Assembly (NCBI RefSeq): GCF_004801375.1 | Contig: NZ_SSNZ01000002.1 | Span: 558,001-622,000 of the forward strand | From: Flavobacterium supellecticarium | GTDB taxonomy: Bacteria; Bacteroidota; Bacteroidia; Flavobacteriales; Flavobacteriaceae | DNA: 64,000 nucleotides | Reading direction: 5' to 3' | Shown: one piece after another, positions 28,855-35,853 of the stretch | How positions within the stretch are numbered: position 1 is the stretch's first letter | How the letters are laid out: each line of letters starts with the position of its first letter | The notes under the pieces: generated by a model | What the model was told of the DNA's origin: nothing | Database searches by the model: none | What the model saw: the letters and a program-made list of their open reading frames with translations, nothing else | Translations under genes and position numbers: made by a program

Positions 28855-29905
28855 ATTGATGAACCAAAAGGTTGAGGTAGCGCTCCAGACTTTCCTTTTC
28901 TGCCTGAGCAACGATTAACAATAGCTTTTCTTTATTTTGAGTGGAATGGGCTTCATGCAGTGCATTTTCAAACACTATTCGCGATGCCGCATCACCTTTG
29001 ATCAACGCATAAAGATAACCGTGTTGGATTAAAATGGAATTCATCACCAAACGGCCGACTTTATTATTTCCGTGCGTAAAAGCCTGTATAAAACCAAACT
29101 GCGCAAGGACTTCACCGGCCAGAATCACCGGATGCAATTTGTTTTTATTGGTTTCGTACCATAAAAAGAGATCGTCCATCAGTTTGGGAATACTGTTGGC
29201 ACGTGGTAAGGTGTCGGAATTGTGGTTTGGTATGTTGTCGCTACTTCTGTATTTTCCGGATTCATCGGGAGCTATACCACGGACGATCAGATTGTGAAGC
29301 GTAAAAATATCCTTTTCGGCTATAAAGCTATTCTTTTCCGGAAGACTTTCGAGGTAACGAATGGCTTCCTGATGGTTGATCGCTTCGAGGTGTTCCCGCA
29401 TACTTTTGCCGGAAATGGTTTCGCCTTTCTGAATTACGGCTCGGGTTTCGTCCAGTGAAAAAGCGGCTCCGTCCAATTGATTACTGCAAAAAATATAGTC
29501 AAGTGCCAGAGTTTGTCGGATCGCTTCGGTTTCGAACGACCGGAAGCGCGTTACTTTTTCCTTTAAATTGTCGATTTCGTGTAGTAGGATTTGCAGCGCG
29601 GCCGGAATAAAATAGGTCTTGGTAAAAGCGTTGCGTTTGAGTTCTTCCTCGGCCATTTGTATCGCTTTTAAAGCCAATTCGTCCTGACCAACTTCATAGA
29701 GAATCTTTTCTTTAAGCCAGTTGACCAATATGGTGTCAAAATCGATTTCGAGTAAAGTAGCCAGTTTAACGAGTTGCTCGCGTGTGGGTTTACGCTGTCC
29801 GTTTTCGAATTTACTGATCAATGCCTGATCGATATGAAGCAGCTGCGCCACTTCGCGGGTTTTAAGTCCTTTTTGTTCGCGGGCGTTTTTAAGTAGATCT
29901 TTCAT
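28853..29905 (-). CDS. Fic-fold protein with N-terminal XRE helix-turn-helix and substituted active site
   Basis: This 350-residue protein has an N-terminal XRE-type helix-turn-helix (residues 5-57: AREQKGLKTREVAQLLHIDQ, ISKFENGQRKP) and a Fic domain from about 125 to 325. The Fic active-site loop, canonically HPFxDGNGRxGR, reads Q274-A-F-T-H-G-N-N-K-V-G-R285. The catalytic His is Gln, the Asp is His, and the first Arg is Lys. The inhibitory-helix motif appears as S141-N-Q-L-D-G146, with Asp in place of the usual Glu. AMP transfer by the standard mechanism therefore looks impaired. A palindrome in its own promoter region suggests autoregulation. Confidence 0.85.
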   Translation of the reverse strand: MKDLLKNAREQKGLKTREVAQLLHIDQALISKFENGQRKPTREQLVKLATLLEIDFDTILVNWLKEKILYEVGQDELALKAIQMAEEELKRNAFTKTYFIPAALQILLHEIDNLKEKVTRFRSFETEAIRQTLALDYIFCSNQLDGAAFSLDETRAVIQKGETISGKSMREHLEAINHQEAIRYLESLPEKNSFIAEKDIFTLHNLIVRGIAPDESGKYRSSDNIPNHNSDTLPRANSIPKLMDDLFLWYETNKNKLHPVILAGEVLAQFGFIQAFTHGNNKVGRLVMNSILIQHGYLYALIKGDAASRIVFENALHEAHSTQNKEKLLLIVAQAEKESLERYLNLLVHQ

Positions 29906-29920
29906 GTTTCCGGCTATTTC

Positions 29921-29937
29921 ATGACAATTTTAGTCAT
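29921..29937. promoter_or_regulatory. Candidate operator of the XRE-Fic gene
   Basis: ATGAC-N7-GTCAT is a 17-base palindrome starting 16 bases before the XRE-Fic start codon. Its centre, read on the minus strand, is TAAAATTG, one base from the -7 consensus. A dimeric XRE repressor bound here would cover the promoter. Inference only. Confidence 0.4.
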
Positions 29938-29972
29938 AAATCAGCAAATGCAAAACACTTTTAAACGATAAA

Positions 29973-30425
29973 TTAGTGTGATTTTTTGATACGATCCAGA
30001 TCCCGTTTGTTATCACGGTCTTTGATAGTATCCCGTTTGTCGAAATTTTTCTTACCACGACAAAGGGCGATGTCCAGTTTCGCCAGTCCTTTTTCGTTGG
30101 TAAACAAACGAAGCGGAATAATGGTAAGTCCTTTGTTTTGCATGCTTTTTAAAAGACTTTTCAGTTCTTTTTTGTTTAGCAATAACTTACGCTCACTTTT
30201 GGCTCTATGGTTGTAATGCGTACCGTATAGGTATTCTTCGACATTGGAGTTGATCACAAACAGTTCATGACCGTGGAATTCGCAGAAACTCTCGGCTATA
30301 GAGGCTTTACCCAAACGAATCGATTTGATTTCCGTTCCGGTTAATACGATTCCTGCGGTATACTTTTCGAGTATTTCATAATCGAATTTCGCTCTCTTAT
30401 TAAGTATGTTAACTGTTTTTAGCAT
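29973..30425 (-). CDS. smpB: SsrA-binding protein SmpB
   Basis: SmpB binds tmRNA and delivers it to stalled ribosomes (trans-translation). The 150-residue protein has the N-terminal NKRAKFDYEILEKYTAGI segment. It continues with LTGTEIKSIRLGKASIAESF, FVINSNVEEYLYGTHYNHRA, and KLLLNKKEL, with a basic tail (DTIKDRDNKRDLDRIKKSH). Length and motifs are normal. No tmRNA gene was recognised in this window. Confidence 0.95.
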   Translation of the reverse strand: MLKTVNILNKRAKFDYEILEKYTAGIVLTGTEIKSIRLGKASIAESFCEFHGHELFVINSNVEEYLYGTHYNHRAKSERKLLLNKKELKSLLKSMQNKGLTIIPLRLFTNEKGLAKLDIALCRGKKNFDKRDTIKDRDNKRDLDRIKKSH

Positions 30426-30520
30426 AGGACGGCAAATGTAAGAACAAAAAGCGAATCGTAAAAATTTTGTGATTCCAATTACTAATGAAAAAGTTTTTGT
30501 ACTATGATTTTTGTCAGTTT

Positions 30521-30547
30521 TTGCGCGTTATTATGCGGTTACTTTTG
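30521..30547 (+). promoter_or_regulatory. Likely promoter of the OmpW-like porin gene
   Basis: TTG at 30521-30523 and TACTTTTG at 30540-30547 are separated by 16 bases, one short of the usual 17-23 range. The leader would be about 20 bases. Confidence 0.45.
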
Positions 30548-30570
30548 TCCTGTAATAATTAACTGATTCA

Positions 30571-31269
30571 ATGATGAAAAAAATAACTTTATTAGCAGCA
30601 GCAGTATTCCTATTTGGTGCAAATGTAATGCAGGCACAGGAAACCAATACAAAATATAAGACCGAAGATTTTAAAAGATGGCAGGTTCGACTACGCGGTG
30701 TAGGTGTGGTACCAAACGAAAGTGCCGATATCAGTACGATTGGTGGCGATGTTTCCATTTCGAACACCATTATTCCGGAGCTGGATTTCTCGTATTTCTT
30801 TACTAAAAACTTTGCCGTGGAATTAATTCTGGGAACCTCAAAGCACGATGTACATACGGTAGGTTCCGATATTTCGGCCGTTGGCGGACCAACAAAAGCG
30901 AATGTCGATCTGGGTTCGGTACGTTTATTACCACCAACCTTGATGGCGCAGTACCATTTTTATCCGATGAACGAAAAAGTATTTAAACCGTATGTAGGTG
31001 CCGGACTAAACTATACCATCTTTTATGATGTAAAGGCCGGAAATACGGTTAAAGATGTGAAATACGACAATGCATTAGGCTATGCGGTTCAGGCAGGTTT
31101 TGACCTTATGGTGACCGATAAGTTCTTTATCAATGCCGATGTAAAACGATTATTCTTGAAAACAGATGTCACAGTGGATGCTTCCAATTTAGCCGATGGT
31201 TTAAGTATTCCGGCGGATGTTAAAATAAATCCATGGTTATTAGGGTTAGGGGTTGGAATGAAATTCTAA
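30571..31269 (+). CDS. OmpW-family outer membrane beta-barrel protein
   Basis: This outer-membrane protein of 231-232 residues has a signal peptide ending near MQAQ (residue 23). The OmpW pattern is visible: an initial WQVRLRGVGVVPNESADIS strand pair, LDFSYFFTKNFAVELILGTS, LPPTLMAQYHFYPMNEKVFK, KPYVGAGLNYTIFYDVKA, and a C-terminal strand ending WLLGLGVGMKF with the final Phe expected for barrel insertion. OmpW proteins form small eight-stranded barrels that pass hydrophobic compounds. A terminator follows. Confidence 0.9.
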   Translation: MMKKITLLAAAVFLFGANVMQAQETNTKYKTEDFKRWQVRLRGVGVVPNESADISTIGGDVSISNTIIPELDFSYFFTKNFAVELILGTSKHDVHTVGSDISAVGGPTKANVDLGSVRLLPPTLMAQYHFYPMNEKVFKPYVGAGLNYTIFYDVKAGNTVKDVKYDNALGYAVQAGFDLMVTDKFFINADVKRLFLKTDVTVDASNLADGLSIPADVKINPWLLGLGVGMKF

Positions 31270-31296
31270 TCCATGGTTTAGTGGTTTTTTGATAAG

Positions 31297-31324
31297 AAAG
31301 GTTGCCAACTGGCAACCTTTTTCT
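31297..31324. terminator. Bidirectional terminator after the OmpW-like gene
   Basis: AAAGGTTGCC pairs with GGCAACCTTT around a four-base loop, with T runs beyond. It lies between the convergent OmpW-like and histidine phosphatase genes. Confidence 0.88.
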
Positions 31325-31327
31325 TTT

Positions 31328-31810
31328 TTAAAACTGTAGCAGATAATCGGTAATGCTATCGCCTTTAATGACTACGAGGTATAGGTTTCCGAATACACTT
31401 TCGTCAATTTCTTTGTATTTCGACTGACCAATCAGCGCGTTGACAAAACCAGGGATGGAATTGCTATGTCCCACAATGAGCACATTTTTCCCTAAAGTTT
31501 CCTTTTTAAACTTTGAAATGTCGAGGTCTTTATGGTTGTAAACGATGATGTCCTTATGATTCCGATTCGCGGTTGGCTGAGCGGTTTGTTGTGTTCGTTT
31601 GTATACAGTACCATACACCGCATCAAAAGAAATATTTTGTAAAATACTATCCCATTTGGCCGCGCGTTCAAGGCCTTTTTCAGACAGATTGGTGTCTTTT
31701 GACGAATCGGCTTTTTCAGCATGACGGATTAAAAAATAGGAGGTCGTAACTTCTTGTGCGTGGAGTACCTGTGCCATGATCAGGGAAAAAATAAATAGTA
31801 AATTTTTCAT
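31328..31810 (-). CDS. Secreted histidine phosphatase family protein
   Basis: This is a phosphoglycerate-mutase-like phosphatase of 160 residues with a signal peptide. The ATG at 31810 (MKNLLFIFSLIMAQVLHAQ) is chosen over a Met ten codons upstream because it directly begins the signal. The catalytic R-H motif is YFLIRHAEKADSS, and the second His is in NVLIVGHSNSIPGF. The location is presumably periplasmic. The substrate is unknown. Confidence 0.87.
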   Translation of the reverse strand: MKNLLFIFSLIMAQVLHAQEVTTSYFLIRHAEKADSSKDTNLSEKGLERAAKWDSILQNISFDAVYGTVYKRTQQTAQPTANRNHKDIIVYNHKDLDISKFKKETLGKNVLIVGHSNSIPGFVNALIGQSKYKEIDESVFGNLYLVVIKGDSITDYLLQF

Positions 31811-31872
31811 TTTAGCATCTTTAGTGCTTAAAGGTAACATTATTTTATAAAACCAGTAGTAGTAAGGGTTTG

Positions 31873-31904
31873 TTGTTTTTTATTGTTGTATTTGAGTATT
31901 TTTG
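31873..31904 (+). promoter_or_regulatory. Promoter of the S8 protease gene
   Basis: TTG at 31873-31875, a 21-base spacer and TATTTTTG at 31897-31904 match the Bacteroidota consensus. The predicted leader is about 67 bases. Confidence 0.6.
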
Positions 31905-31976
31905 TTATAAATATTTTGTTTTTGTGTTAAAAATATTGTTATTTTTAGAAAATGTAATCCCAAAAACAGATAAATA

Positions 31977-33500
31977 ATGAAAAAAAATTATGTTGTAGTG
32001 GCACTGCTGAGTGTAGTGCTTTTTTCGGCCTGTTCTAAAGATGAAGATCGCTATTCGGGTGCCAACCAATCCGGGCAGGAGTTATTTCAAAAAGATACCC
32101 TGTCTAAAGCAGCGATCAATTCCCGTATTGATCAAATTAGCAATGAAAAAGGATCGTTTCATTGGAAAGATGGTGGCTACCAGATGTTATGGAGTGCTAT
32201 TATCCGCGGAAACAACACCGTTACGATCGGGTATGGTGTGAATGCCGATGATTTCGACAGCCACAAATCCGGGAAAGGACGTGAAATTAAAGCCCGTTTG
32301 AAAAGTATTATTCTGGAATCTGAAAAAGGATCCGAAAAAGAGGTGATTTTCAAAGAGGATGATGATCTAAACCTTATGGATGTGGTGATTAAAAAACGCG
32401 AAACATTGGAAGCGTTATTAAAAGAACAACATATCCGTTATATCGAACCAGCCGATTACCGTTATTTTGATACTGTAGAGGCACGTCCGGTTTATGGACC
32501 GGAAGTAAGTTCGAGTTCGGGTTGCGGTTTTTCATCGGCTACCATTGCGACAGCCGATTATACAACGGTAACACCGAATGCGCGAGTGCCGTGGAATTTT
32601 TACAAGCACAATATCCCGGGAGCCTGGAATTACAGTACCGGAAGCGGGATCACCATTGGGGTTGTCGACACCGGATTATCGCCGCAACAAAGCCTGATGG
32701 GAAGCAGTTTTAACTCCGGCGCTTCGTCCGGCAGAACCGTACAGCGTTTTGGTGTTTATGTCGATTCGATCTGGCCGTGGTCTTCGGGATTTGACGGACC
32801 GGATGATCAATGCGGACACGGAACCAGTATGGCATCGGTGGCAACAGCACCAAGAAACAATAGCGGATTACCGGTGGGTGTGGCCTATAATGCCAGTCTG
32901 ATTACGTATAGAGCGGCTTCGAATGTGGTTCTGGACGGTTATCACGAACAGGAAGGCGTTAAACTGGCCTTTACCGCTCTTGGAAATAACAACAATGTTA
33001 AAATCATTTCGATGTCGATGGGGCATATTATTTCGGTTGGAAAAATTGAAGACGGTGTAAAATATGCCTATAGCAAAGGAAAACTGATTTTCTGCGCCGG
33101 TGGAACCTCTACCAGTTTTACCAACTTTGCGGGTGTGATCTTCCCGGCTTCGATGAGCGAGGCGGTTGCGGTAACCGGTGTTAAAGAAGGCACGACTTTT
33201 CAGGAATGTGATGTGTGTCATAAAGGAGGTAAAATCGACTTTACAATCGTAATGGAACGCGCTGGAACCAACAACAATGTTCCGGTATTGAGCTACTACA
33301 ATAACCAGGCGAATTACGTAGGCGGATCGTCGGTGGCTACTGCGACGACAGCTGGTATCGCGGCTTTGGTTTGGGCTAAAAATCCGGGCTGGACACGCGA
33401 TCAGGTGTTGACAAAAATGAAGCAGTCGTCGACATTCTATCCGACTAAAAATGCCGATTTCGGACATGGAAATATCAATGCGCAGCTAGCGGTGCAATAA
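31977..33500 (+). CDS. S8 (subtilisin-like) serine protease lipoprotein
   Basis: This surface or periplasmic lipoprotein has 507 residues with lipobox F-S-A-C around residue 19. A propeptide-like N-terminal part precedes the S8 domain. The catalytic triad is visible: D231 in GVVDTGL, H281 in CGHGTSMAS, and S452 in GGSSVATATTAG. The segment that normally carries the oxyanion-hole Asn (AAGN) reads C-A-G-G, so that residue is not evident. Four cysteines occur (SSGCGF, QCGHG, ECDVC). No T9SS domain is seen at the C-terminus. The gene has its own promoter and terminator. Confidence 0.9.
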   Translation: MKKNYVVVALLSVVLFSACSKDEDRYSGANQSGQELFQKDTLSKAAINSRIDQISNEKGSFHWKDGGYQMLWSAIIRGNNTVTIGYGVNADDFDSHKSGKGREIKARLKSIILESEKGSEKEVIFKEDDDLNLMDVVIKKRETLEALLKEQHIRYIEPADYRYFDTVEARPVYGPEVSSSSGCGFSSATIATADYTTVTPNARVPWNFYKHNIPGAWNYSTGSGITIGVVDTGLSPQQSLMGSSFNSGASSGRTVQRFGVYVDSIWPWSSGFDGPDDQCGHGTSMASVATAPRNNSGLPVGVAYNASLITYRAASNVVLDGYHEQEGVKLAFTALGNNNNVKIISMSMGHIISVGKIEDGVKYAYSKGKLIFCAGGTSTSFTNFAGVIFPASMSEAVAVTGVKEGTTFQECDVCHKGGKIDFTIVMERAGTNNNVPVLSYYNNQANYVGGSSVATATTAGIAALVWAKNPGWTRDQVLTKMKQSSTFYPTKNADFGHGNINAQLAVQ

Positions 33501-33520
33501 TTTAAGTATGATCAAATATA

Positions 33521-33552
33521 AAGGGTTGCCCAATGAAGGCAACCCTTTTTTA
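33521..33552 (+). terminator. Terminator after the S8 protease gene
   Basis: AAGGGTTGCC pairs with GGCAACCCTT around a seven-base loop, then a T run. A palindrome copy follows 15 bases later. Confidence 0.88.
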
Positions 33553-33566
33553 TTTGTAACTTCTTC

Positions 33567-33599
33567 AGACCTGACAGGTTTTCGAAACCTGTCAGGTCT
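33567..33599. repeat. Dispersed palindromic repeat, copy 2 (left border of the RiPP island)
   Basis: Arms AGACCTGACAGGTTT / AAACCTGTCAGGTCT enclose the loop TCG. Compared with copy 1, the second base pair from the outside is swapped on both arms, so pairing is kept. It marks the left edge of an A/T-rich stretch. Confidence 0.9.
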
Positions 33600-33763
33600 T
33601 TTAGAAAGTATTTTTATTGATCAAATAAAAACTAAAGACAATTCAGTACAAATAGGAACCATTAAAACTAATGGTATTTCTGATAGATTGTTTTGATTTA
33701 ACTTTAAGATACGACCTAAGAAAAATACAGATCGAATATCATTAAGGAATTAAATAAGTAAAG

Positions 33764-34375
33764 ATGGGAAGGATTTTAAAAAAAATATCTTTTTATGGAA
33801 TAATTTGTTTTGGTTTTATAATGATACTATTCACATCATGTAGTTGTTCAAAACCCTATTCTGAGGAAATGAAGACTGAATTGGCTAGAATGTTTAAAAA
33901 AGATCAAGAACTTCAGGATTGGGATGTCAAGCGATTAGAGGATCGTAAATATACAGATTCTATGCAAACTGAAATGTCTAAAACTGTTAGAGCGAATTGT
34001 GAGACGATTAAAAAATATTATAAGGAATGTGGTTATCCGGGTTTAAAAGAGAATGGTAGGGATGCCTGTGTAAGATTTTGGTTAGTTGTACAACATAGTG
34101 ACCACGATGTAATATTCCAGGAAAAAATGCTAAAGGCTCTTAAAAGGCAATTAAAGAAAAAGAACGCTCTGGTAAGAAATTATGCGTATTTGTATGACAG
34201 AGTAATGAAAAATAAAGGGAAAAAGCAAAAATACGGAACACAACTGGGACGTCGTACTGGTGGAGAAAAAATGCATCCAATTCCGGAACTTGAATTTCCT
34301 GATAAGGTTGATGAACTGAGGAAGGAAATGGGATTGGGGACATTAAAAGAATATGTCGATTCGTTTGAAAATTAA
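33764..34375 (+). CDS. Lipoprotein with DUF6624-like features
   Basis: This is a predicted lipoprotein of 203 residues: a hydrophobic signal ends at F-T-S-C around residue 27. The remainder is charged and helical, and the late Q-K-Y-G-T-Q segment (near residue 158) resembles the conserved YGTQ of DUF6624 proteins. The WLVVQHSDHDVIFQEKMLKA stretch also fits that family. Function is unknown. The gene ends 31 bases before the RiPP precursor, in the same A/T-rich island and direction, so it may be transcribed with it. Whether it takes part in that system is not shown. Confidence 0.65.
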   Translation: MGRILKKISFYGIICFGFIMILFTSCSCSKPYSEEMKTELARMFKKDQELQDWDVKRLEDRKYTDSMQTEMSKTVRANCETIKKYYKECGYPGLKENGRDACVRFWLVVQHSDHDVIFQEKMLKALKRQLKKKNALVRNYAYLYDRVMKNKGKKQKYGTQLGRRTGGEKMHPIPELEFPDKVDELRKEMGLGTLKEYVDSFEN

Positions 34376-34406
34376 ACAGCTATTTATTAACTAAAATGTA
34401 TATGTT

Positions 34407-34580
34407 ATGAGAAAATTAGAATCTTTCAAAAAAGAAATCTTCACTAAAGAAGAAATGAAAACAATCAAAGGTGGCTTAATATATGCTAGTCCTACTAAAA
34501 CAAAGTGTAATGGAACAACTACTGGACTTCCAGATGGTACTCGTGTCCAAGATTGCGGTGACAGTGATAACATTGATTAA
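34407..34580 (+). CDS. RiPP precursor peptide with GG leader (grasp-with-spasm type)
   Basis: This 57-residue peptide is too short for standard ORF calling. The leader MRKLESFKKEIFTKEEMKTI ends in K-G22-G23, the double-Gly site of Bacteroidota natural-product precursors. The core of 34 residues starts LIYASPTKTKCNG, then TTTGLPDGTRVQDC, and ends with an acidic tail (GDSDNID). It is rich in Thr and Asp and has two Cys (C34, C50). Thr plus Asp fits ester or amide crosslinking by an ATP-grasp ligase. A terminator hairpin follows and then the two maturases. The function of the mature product is unknown. Confidence 0.85.
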   Translation: MRKLESFKKEIFTKEEMKTIKGGLIYASPTKTKCNGTTTGLPDGTRVQDCGDSDNID

Positions 34581-34595
34581 TTAGATTAATTGTTT

Positions 34596-34637
34596 AAAAA
34601 TGTAAAGACTGGTTTATTAGTAGTCTTTACATTTTTT
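34596..34637 (+). terminator. Internal terminator/attenuator between precursor and maturases
   Basis: AATGTAAAGACT (34599-34610) pairs with AGTCTTTACATT (34622-34633), extended by three A-T pairs, around an 11-base loop and followed by T residues. It ends 18 bases before the ATP-grasp ATG. Partial termination here would give more precursor than enzyme mRNA. Confidence 0.85.
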
Positions 34638-34654
34638 AGAAATTACTTTAATAT

Positions 34655-35692
34655 ATGATATTAATACTTTCCCATGAGCATATCGATGAACCGACTAATA
34701 CGATTATTGATTGGCTAAGTTTTTACAATGCGCGTTTTTTGCGTTTAAATGGTGATGACTTTTTACAAAATAAATATGTAAAAATTGATATTAATAATAC
34801 TACTGTTATAACGAACTACGGACAAGTAATCAATTCCAATGAAATCAGTATCGTTTGGTATAGGAGATGGATTAAGCCAACAGAGAAAAAAACTTTTTTC
34901 GAAAAATTTAAGCAACTGAACTTTACCAATGAAGAAGCGCTTTTAGTGGAGACCTATGATAAATATTTACAAAAGGAATCAACAACTTATGTTAATGGCA
35001 TTTTTTCAGTATTTAAGGATAAATTATGGATACCAAAGCCGAGTAAAGCCAGAGGAAACATTAATAAGTTAGATGTACTCTTACGAGCAAAAGATATAGG
35101 GATGAAAATTCCAAATACTATTGTGACATCTTCAAAAAAAGAAGTTGCATTATTTTTGAAAGCAAATGGTAGTATAATCACTAAGCCTATCTATGAGGCA
35201 AATTGTTTTGATTATAAAGGAGAATCGGCACCAATGTATACTAAAGAAGTTTCCGAGAATGATGTAAAAGCTTTTCCTCAATTATTTTTTCCGTCATTAT
35301 TTCAAAAAAAGATTGACAAGCAGTTTGAAATAAGGACATTTATTCATCGAAATAAAGTTTACTCTATGGCAATGTTTAGCCAAAATGATGTACAAACAAG
35401 TATCGATTTCAGAAATTATAATTGGGTAAAACCTAATAGATATGTTCCTTTTAAATTACCACAGAAGGAAGAAGAAAAGCTATTAAAGTTATTAAATGAC
35501 CTTGATTTAAATACGGGTTCCATTGATTTAATTTATGATGATAAAGGGAACTATGTATTCTTGGAAATCAATCCGGTTGGACAATTCGGAATGGTCTCTA
35601 TAAATTGTAATTACAATTTAGAAAAAATCATTGCAAACGACTTGATAGCATTGAGTAACGAACAAAAAAGAACCGATGAAAGAGATAATTAA
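34655..35692 (+). CDS. ATP-grasp peptide maturase (grasp-with-spasm system)
   Basis: This ATP-grasp ligase of 345 residues is predicted to form side-chain links in the precursor encoded just upstream. The start MILILSHEHIDEPTNTIIDW and FLRLNGDDF is characteristic of the grasp-with-spasm maturases. It is followed by IVWYRRWIKP, the K-P-I-Y-E-A nucleotide-binding region, FQKKIDKQFEIRTFIHRNKV, and the metal-binding D-L-I-Y-D-D and FLEINPVGQFG near the C-terminus. The ATP-grasp core looks complete. Its stop overlaps a 56-residue ORF by 17 bases. Codon use is markedly A/T rich. Confidence 0.9.
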   Translation: MILILSHEHIDEPTNTIIDWLSFYNARFLRLNGDDFLQNKYVKIDINNTTVITNYGQVINSNEISIVWYRRWIKPTEKKTFFEKFKQLNFTNEEALLVETYDKYLQKESTTYVNGIFSVFKDKLWIPKPSKARGNINKLDVLLRAKDIGMKIPNTIVTSSKKEVALFLKANGSIITKPIYEANCFDYKGESAPMYTKEVSENDVKAFPQLFFPSLFQKKIDKQFEIRTFIHRNKVYSMAMFSQNDVQTSIDFRNYNWVKPNRYVPFKLPQKEEEKLLKLLNDLDLNTGSIDLIYDDKGNYVFLEINPVGQFGMVSINCNYNLEKIIANDLIALSNEQKRTDERDN

Positions 35693-35846
35693 AGTTTTAG
35701 AATTAGAATATGATGTTCCATTCCAATTAACATTAGTAAATCCAAAAAGTAGTAAAACGAATAATTTAGTTTTGAAGTTTTGTTATTCAAGTTCTCATAA
35801 AACGAGGCATCTTATTGTTAGGCCATTCTATAAAAAGACATTCTGA
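35676..35846 (+). CDS. Small uncharacterised ORF between the two maturase genes
   Basis: This 56-residue ORF starts at the ATG at 35676 inside the end of the ATP-grasp gene (17-base overlap, different frame) and stops at 35844-35846. That is eight bases before the ATG of the SPASM gene. The product, beginning MKEIIKVLELEYDVPFQLTL, is basic and has one Cys, with no signal or membrane helix. I do not recognise it. The tight spacing suggests translational coupling. It could instead be a remnant of a longer gene or a chance ORF. Confidence 0.45.
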   Translation: MKEIIKVLELEYDVPFQLTLVNPKSSKTNNLVLKFCYSSSHKTRHLIVRPFYKKTF

Positions 35847-35853
35847 TTTTGAT

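Noticed and set aside
33508-33696. 62-codon plus-strand ORF after the S8 protease
   Set aside because: It reads straight through the terminator hairpin and palindrome copy 2, and has no family resemblance.
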